Part shown: positions 46,393 to 49,622 of the stretch, piece after piece
Numbering within the stretch: position 1 is the first letter of the stretch
How the letters are laid out: each line of letters begins with the position of its first letter
IMG/VR virus record: IMGVR_UViG_3300050014_001127
Coordinates: 1-49,622 of that record
DNA length: 49,622 bases
Source: a virus
Reading direction: 5' to 3' (one strand)
Program-made: the position numbers and the translations under genes
The notes under the pieces: model-generated
Seen by the model: the letters and a program-made list of their open reading frames with translations, nothing else
Databases searched by the model: none
What the model was told of the DNA's origin: nothing

Positions 46393-47186
46393 CGAAATTT
46401 TATTGTTATTCCTAATTTGGAACGTATTTTTTCTATATATTCTGGGGTTATGGTAGGCTTTACTAAATCCATTTCTTCAGCAGATAAAGGACTTAAATTA
46501 GATTTTCGTTTCATTGTAGGATTCAAATTAACCCAATTCTTTTTGTATAAGTTGAAATATACTTTTCCTGAAGGATTTGAAGCCGTCTTTTTTCTTCCTA
46601 TATGACCTATTCCTATTACTAAAACAAGACGATTCTCCATTTCCTCTTCCTGAATATAGGAATAAACAATATCTGTATATTTATTTACAAGAAGTTGACC
46701 TGGCTGCCACCCAAATAAAATATCCTTTATTTCTTGATCGGATTTAGCTCTTTGAAAATTTACGGATTCTTTTATTGGGTTTTTTAACTTATTCCAATCT
46801 ATAAATTTCGTATATACCTCTTCATTTTCGGGGTCTCTAGTTAATTCTATAATATAATTATATTCTTTATCAGATAACGTTGCCATTCCTGATTCATGCA
46901 TTGAACATTGTGGCCAATCCTTATTCCACATCATATCTTGAAATAGGAAATCTTCGCAATCTCCTTCTATAATTCCTAATTTAGTGGAAGAAAAACAATA
47001 CCCATGTTCTTCAAAAAACTTATCCTTTCTTTTATTACTTATGAGGTAAACGGGAACTCCATTGTGAATATCATTTTTTGTTGAATTTGACACAAACTGC
47101 CCATTCTGAAAACCGCCAAAATGAGTTCTCATAGCTCTTTCATCAGAAAGTCTTTTAAAATTTATACTTTCTCTTACGATTTTCAT
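46389..47186 (-). CDS. two-copy repeat-domain protein (FxR...GQ family), 265 aa
   Basis: The protein consists of two related units of about 130 residues. Each starts with ES(I/V)NFxR and has a GGFQNGQ or FGWQPGQ phrase about 20 residues later: residues about 7-30 and 142-167. Each ends with an acidic helix. The next gene upstream holds two more copies. The function is unknown; the start MKIVRESINFKR resembles the other late N-termini. It overlaps the upstream gene by 4 bases. Confidence 0.78.
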   Translation of the reverse strand: MKIVRESINFKRLSDERAMRTHFGGFQNGQFVSNSTKNDIHNGVPVYLISNKRKDKFFEEHGYCFSSTKLGIIEGDCEDFLFQDMMWNKDWPQCSMHESGMATLSDKEYNYIIELTRDPENEEVYTKFIDWNKLKNPIKESVNFQRAKSDQEIKDILFGWQPGQLLVNKYTDIVYSYIQEEEMENRLVLVIGIGHIGRKKTASNPSGKVYFNLYKKNWVNLNPTMKRKSNLSPLSAEEMDLVKPTITPEYIEKIRSKLGITIKFR

Positions 47187-47986
47187 ACGAATGGTTTTAC
47201 TCCTACTAATTGAATTACCCTGTCAATATATTTCTTTGATTTTGGGCTGGATATAGCATTATAAATAACTAGTTTTTCCATTTGGGTGGGTTCCTCCAAA
47301 CTACTCTCTCTTTTTACAACAAGCCCCTGAAATGGTCCTAAATGTATAAAAGCATAAGGGGGATTTCCTGAAACGGAACCTATCTCCAAACAATGAATAG
47401 TCCAGTCATCAACTCCTCCTGGTATTAATTGATCTTTTTTTTCAGCAAAAACATATAGAGTAATCATAGCTCCATGAACAGCAAGTATTTGTCCACGTCT
47501 CCAATCGAATAAGGATCTTTTGATTTCTTGCTCCGTTCTTCCTCTTTTAAATGCTTCATTTAATGTTGGAGATATTCCGGTGTCCTTCTTTATCTTAGAC
47601 ATAAAATCGGGATATTGAGCTATTTTCTTTTTGACTAATTCTATTTCGAAATCTTCCAACCCTCTTTTTCCTTCTTCAAAAAGACTTACTTCTTGTAATA
47701 CCTTGAGATTGCTTAAAGAAAAATGTGTAATTTCCTTTTGGCCAATCGATCTAACTAAATTTCCTATTTGATATGTGATCATTCTCGGGGTTGAAGTAAT
47801 AGAATTATCATCGGGGCCAATATACATATAAACTTCTAGATATGGTTTTCGATTTTTATCCCTATCTCTTGCAAAAGTTATAAGTTGACCAGGACGAAAT
47901 CCAAGAAGCTTATCTTTAATGGATCTGCCAGAAGTATTACGTTCAAAATGAATTTCTTCTCTAACAAGTTTACTCAGTTGTTCCAT
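47183..47986 (-). CDS. two-copy repeat-domain protein (FxR...GQ family), 267 aa
   Basis: Copy one begins KLVREEIHFERN with LLGFRPGQ; copy two begins LNEAFKRGR with LFDWRRGQ. Both then show strands and a C-terminal helix. The internal copies and those of the downstream gene make four tandem units. I chose the ATG at 47986 (MEQLSKLVREE), which overlaps the cupin gene by 17 bases, because the longer frame would add 29 residues inside the cupin. An alternative start lies at 48004. Confidence 0.75.
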   Translation of the reverse strand: MEQLSKLVREEIHFERNTSGRSIKDKLLGFRPGQLITFARDRDKNRKPYLEVYMYIGPDDNSITSTPRMITYQIGNLVRSIGQKEITHFSLSNLKVLQEVSLFEEGKRGLEDFEIELVKKKIAQYPDFMSKIKKDTGISPTLNEAFKRGRTEQEIKRSLFDWRRGQILAVHGAMITLYVFAEKKDQLIPGGVDDWTIHCLEIGSVSGNPPYAFIHLGPFQGLVVKRESSLEEPTQMEKLVIYNAISSPKSKKYIDRVIQLVGVKPFV

Positions 47987-48779
47987 CGAATTCGTCTTCT
48001 CCATTTTTTTCAGCTTCTTCGCCAGCTTCTTTTGTTTGATAAATAGTACCATCTTTATGATTAGGAGGTCCATAAAGGGTATATAGTTGAAGGTCTTCTG
48101 TATCGCTTGTATTGATTATATCGTGTTCTGCTCCGCCAGGAACAAAAACTGAGTCCCCATCCTTAACATCGTATTCTTCATCATTGATAATACATTGGCC
48201 TACACCTTCTTCAAATCTAAAAAATTGATCTGCTTCGTGGTGTTCTAACCCAATATTTTCACCGGGTTTCAAAGTCATCAATACAAGTTGAAGATTCTTA
48301 CCAGTATAAAGAACTTTTCGATAATTTTCATTTTCTAAAGTATCCTCTTGAATATCATCATGAAATCCTTTTTTGGTTGATCCCTCTTCGGGGCTCGTTT
48401 CGTCTTCTGCGGGTTCTTCATTTCCTTTATCTCGAGCCATGTTATAGATATATTCCTCCATTTCATGAACATTTACCCCTAGCTCATCAGCTAATTCGTG
48501 AATGTCATCGTCTTCAAATTCCCCCTGATAATTATCAATAAAATCCTCAATAGCTTTCTTTTGCTCTGGAGTAAATTTATCTTCTTCCTGGTCCTCAGTT
48601 ACCCCAGCTTCCTCAGACTCGGTTATTTCTTCAGCATAATGATCCAGTTCATGATCATCTTTATTTTGATCCTTACTCAATAGTTTATGAGTATCCTTAT
48701 CAATTTTCCCGCCTAAAGTTGGATCTAACTTTGTAGCTTCCGATAAAAAATCCGATAAACTTTCTGTAACTAATTTCAT
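47970..48779 (-). CDS. cupin-domain protein with acidic linker and ESL-type N-terminus, 269 aa
   Basis: The N-terminus MKLVTESLSDFLSEA contains LSE-A, a fit to the T4 head-protease cleavage rule. An acidic, low-complexity linker (about 30-150) leads to a single cupin domain: LVLMTLKPGENIGLEHHEADQ with the metal-site histidines, FFRFEEGVGQ, and GDSVFVPGGAEH. The linked phrase YGPPNHKDGT is shared with bacterial cupins of this type. The cupin's reaction is unknown. It heads a late-type unit. If its N-terminus is a capsid signal, a cupin enzyme would be carried inside the head. Confidence 0.82.
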   Translation of the reverse strand: MKLVTESLSDFLSEATKLDPTLGGKIDKDTHKLLSKDQNKDDHELDHYAEEITESEEAGVTEDQEEDKFTPEQKKAIEDFIDNYQGEFEDDDIHELADELGVNVHEMEEYIYNMARDKGNEEPAEDETSPEEGSTKKGFHDDIQEDTLENENYRKVLYTGKNLQLVLMTLKPGENIGLEHHEADQFFRFEEGVGQCIINDEEYDVKDGDSVFVPGGAEHDIINTSDTEDLQLYTLYGPPNHKDGTIYQTKEAGEEAEKNGEDEFDGTTE

Positions 48780-48790
48780 GATGGGTATAA

Positions 48791-48806
48791 TTTATTTATA
48801 TATTCC
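48791..48806 (-). promoter_or_regulatory. class B (late-type) promoter-like box
   Basis: On the minus strand GGAATATATAAATAAA lies about 27 bases before the ATG at 48779. It directly follows the T-run of the tRNA terminator, another fused terminator-promoter. Confidence 0.55.
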
Positions 48807-48836
48807 ACAAAAAAGCCTGAGATAACTCTCAGGCTT
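48807..48836 (-). terminator. rho-independent terminator downstream of the tRNA
   Basis: AAGCCTGAGA and TCTCAGGCTT form a perfect 10-bp stem with a 4-base loop, followed on the minus strand by TTTTG. It would end transcription of the tRNA at 48990-49063. Confidence 0.8.
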
Positions 48837-48989
48837 AATTCTTTATCCGCATCGGGAATATTGTTAAAATATTGTTAAATCAAGAACTTTTTCGTTAAAC
48901 ATGTCTAACAAATAGGATAAATGCGATGCAATGACTCATTATAAAAAGCAAAATCCTCAAAATCCCCAAAGATATATATAAAAAATTAG
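48837..48989. other. intergenic stretch between the tRNA and its terminator
   Basis: I see no reading frame of useful length. The stretch is AT-rich, with repeated TTGTTAAA near 48861-48880. It may be part of the tRNA precursor; nothing else can be supported. Confidence 0.4.
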
Positions 48990-49063
48990 TGCAGTAGAGG
49001 GGAATCGAACCCCTACAAAACGATGCGTTAAAACGTTACTCTATCCAATTAAGATACTACTGC
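48990..49063 (-). tRNA. tRNA, apparent anticodon AAC (Val), no encoded CCA
   Basis: Read on the minus strand, the acceptor arms GCAGTAG/CTACTGC pair fully, and the T arm is AGGGG-TTCGATT-CCCCT. The D arm contains AATTGGAT with three pairs. The anticodon stem ACGTT/ATCGT has a T-T mismatch; the loop TTAACGC puts AAC at positions 34-36, which would read GTT (Val). An A at position 34 is rare in bacterial tRNAs other than Arg, so the isotype is uncertain. The base after the discriminator A is C, then T, so CCA must be added by enzyme. Confidence 0.8.
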
Positions 49064-49073
49064 AACCAATAAG

Positions 49074-49103
49074 AAACCACAATATATTAATGTTGTGGTT
49101 TTT
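49074..49103. other. hairpin upstream of the tRNA
   Basis: AAACCACAA and TTGTGGTTT form a 9-bp stem with a 10-base loop, with TT after it on the plus strand. No plus-strand gene lies before it, so a terminator role is unsure. It could end the small minus-strand frame at 49087-49227. Confidence 0.4.
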
Positions 49104-49227
49104 GCTGTTTGGTAATGTATATACTCACAGGAAGGGTTAAAGTTTTGTTGCTTAGCGTATTTATTTCCAAAGTAGAAACAATAATGAATGAGACAAAAAT
49201 CTGAATATATAAAATAAATACTTTCAT
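49087..49227 (-). CDS. possible small exported or membrane peptide, 46 aa
   Basis: From an ATG at 49227 the frame reads MKVFILYIQIFVSFIIVSTLE and ends KQQKPQH before TAA. The first 19 residues resemble a signal or membrane segment. However, the start abuts the plus-strand gene at 49228 and the frame runs antisense to that gene's class B box, so it may be chance. Confidence 0.3.
   Translation of the reverse strand: MKVFILYIQIFVSFIIVSTLEINTLSNKTLTLPVSIYITKQQKPQH
49203..49218 (+). promoter_or_regulatory. class B (late-type) promoter-like box
   Basis: GAATATATAAAATAAA lies 9 bases before the ATG at 49228. It is identical to the box at 2421-2436. Confidence 0.55.
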
Positions 49228-49622
49228 ATGGAAAAGTTGGTTTATGAATCCCTGGATGAGCTGAATGAAGACTGGAAAAGTAAAATAGCTAAAGGACTTG
49301 TTGGAGCTGCCTTTGTTGGAAGTATGACTGGATTGCCTTCATGTTCTTCTAAAACTTCTGATAACTATGATAAAACTGAACAAACTTTCAAAACTAATGA
49401 CAAGAATTGGAAACATAAAGCTTACAAAAATATTTTTGATGAATTAAGCAAACACTATTATTTAAAAAATGCTTTTATAGAAGGCCCTTCTTCGATGTAC
49501 TATATAAACGATAACAAAACCGGCTGTAACATAGTTGGTAATGAGGAAAATATTAATAATATCAAGAGGGATATAATGAAATATTTACAATCCGAGCCAA
49601 CCCCTTCCAAGGAAGATAAATT
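49228..49622 (+). CDS. hypothetical protein with ESL-type N-terminus, 3' end outside window
   Basis: The protein opens MEKLVYESLDELNEDWKSK, sharing its N-terminal pattern with the 15081 and 47970 proteins. It is followed by a glycine-rich hydrophobic stretch (GLVGAAFVGSMTGLPSC, about 23-39) that ends in a lipobox-like LPSC. The rest is soluble and charged. If the hydrophobic stretch is a signal, the first 20 residues make an unusually long n-region; alternatively they are removed first. Frame is open to the window end (131 codons). Confidence 0.75.
   Translation, partial: MEKLVYESLDELNEDWKSKIAKGLVGAAFVGSMTGLPSCSSKTSDNYDKTEQTFKTNDKNWKHKAYKNIFDELSKHYYLKNAFIEGPSSMYYINDNKTGCNIVGNEENINNIKRDIMKYLQSEPTPSKEDK

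Noticed and set aside
49074-49103. Hairpin as a firm terminator
   Set aside because: The T-tract is short on one strand and no gene lies upstream on the other; kept only as a structural note.
1-49622. CRISPR array
   Set aside because: No set of regularly spaced 20-40 base repeats with unique spacers was seen; repeated phrases in homing genes are coding.

Overview
The window looks like part of a large, AT-rich, T4-like (myovirus-type) phage genome whose host is probably a member of the Bacteroidota. Phage origin is suggested by dense, overlapping, mostly minus-strand genes, a split T4-type topoisomerase II (gp39-like and gp52-like), a candidate sliding clamp, NAD-dependent DNA ligase, RNA ligase, a CCA-adding enzyme, small phage families (DUF3008-like, WYL_2/DUF2693-like, Lar-like, NADAR, DUF932) and at least seven homing-endonuclease-like genes. 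The host guess rests on promoters with a Bacteroidota-type -7 box (TAnnTTTG), three lipoproteins, and two small proteins that resemble Bacteroidota families. No database could be searched, so family names come from recognised motifs.

Layout. 0-5.2 kb: remnant nuclease, candidate sliding clamp, a small late-type operon, a GIY-YIG homing gene, the topoisomerase medium subunit and zinc-ribbon proteins. 5-10 kb: nucleotide/NAD-type enzymes (deoxyribosyltransferase-like, NADAR, DUF488), a homing gene and a BCS1-like AAA ATPase. 10-15 kb: homing gene, topoisomerase large subunit, unknown proteins and a DUF932 protein. 15-21 kb: a second type of homing nuclease, a DEDD exonuclease gene interrupted by an in-frame amber codon, an R2K-like ATP-grasp protein beside a SET-domain protein, and a multi-zinc-finger protein. 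21-26.7 kb: membrane proteins and two lipoproteins. 26.7-38.7 kb: a long run of small overlapping genes containing RNA ligase, CCA-adding enzyme, two HAD phosphatases, a Lar-like protein and a proline/histidine-repeat peptide. 38.7-42 kb: DNA ligase and accessory genes. 42-48.8 kb: probable late genes (fibre-like protein, AT-hook-like protein, IMPDH/GMPR-like enzyme, WYL_2 protein, four tandem copies of one domain, cupin). 48.8-49.6 kb: terminator, one tRNA and a further late-type gene on the plus strand.

Regulation. Two promoter-like classes recur. Class A has a T-run ending in A, 15-16 bases, then GTAYATTTG. It often overlaps the terminator of the upstream gene and lies only a few bases from the start codon, implying leaderless mRNAs. 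Class B is an AT-rich box close to GAATATATAAAATAAA, 19-27 bases before starts. Class B precedes homing genes and genes whose proteins begin with a shared N-terminal peptide (ESLxxhhxE or xNFxR). That peptide resembles a T4-type capsid-targeting sequence, so these proteins may be packaged in the virion. This is the strongest lead for an undescribed system. Five small genes (43-57 codons), absent from the list of longer reading frames, were found by reading the gaps; each fits its neighbours by ATGA/TAATG or other short overlaps.
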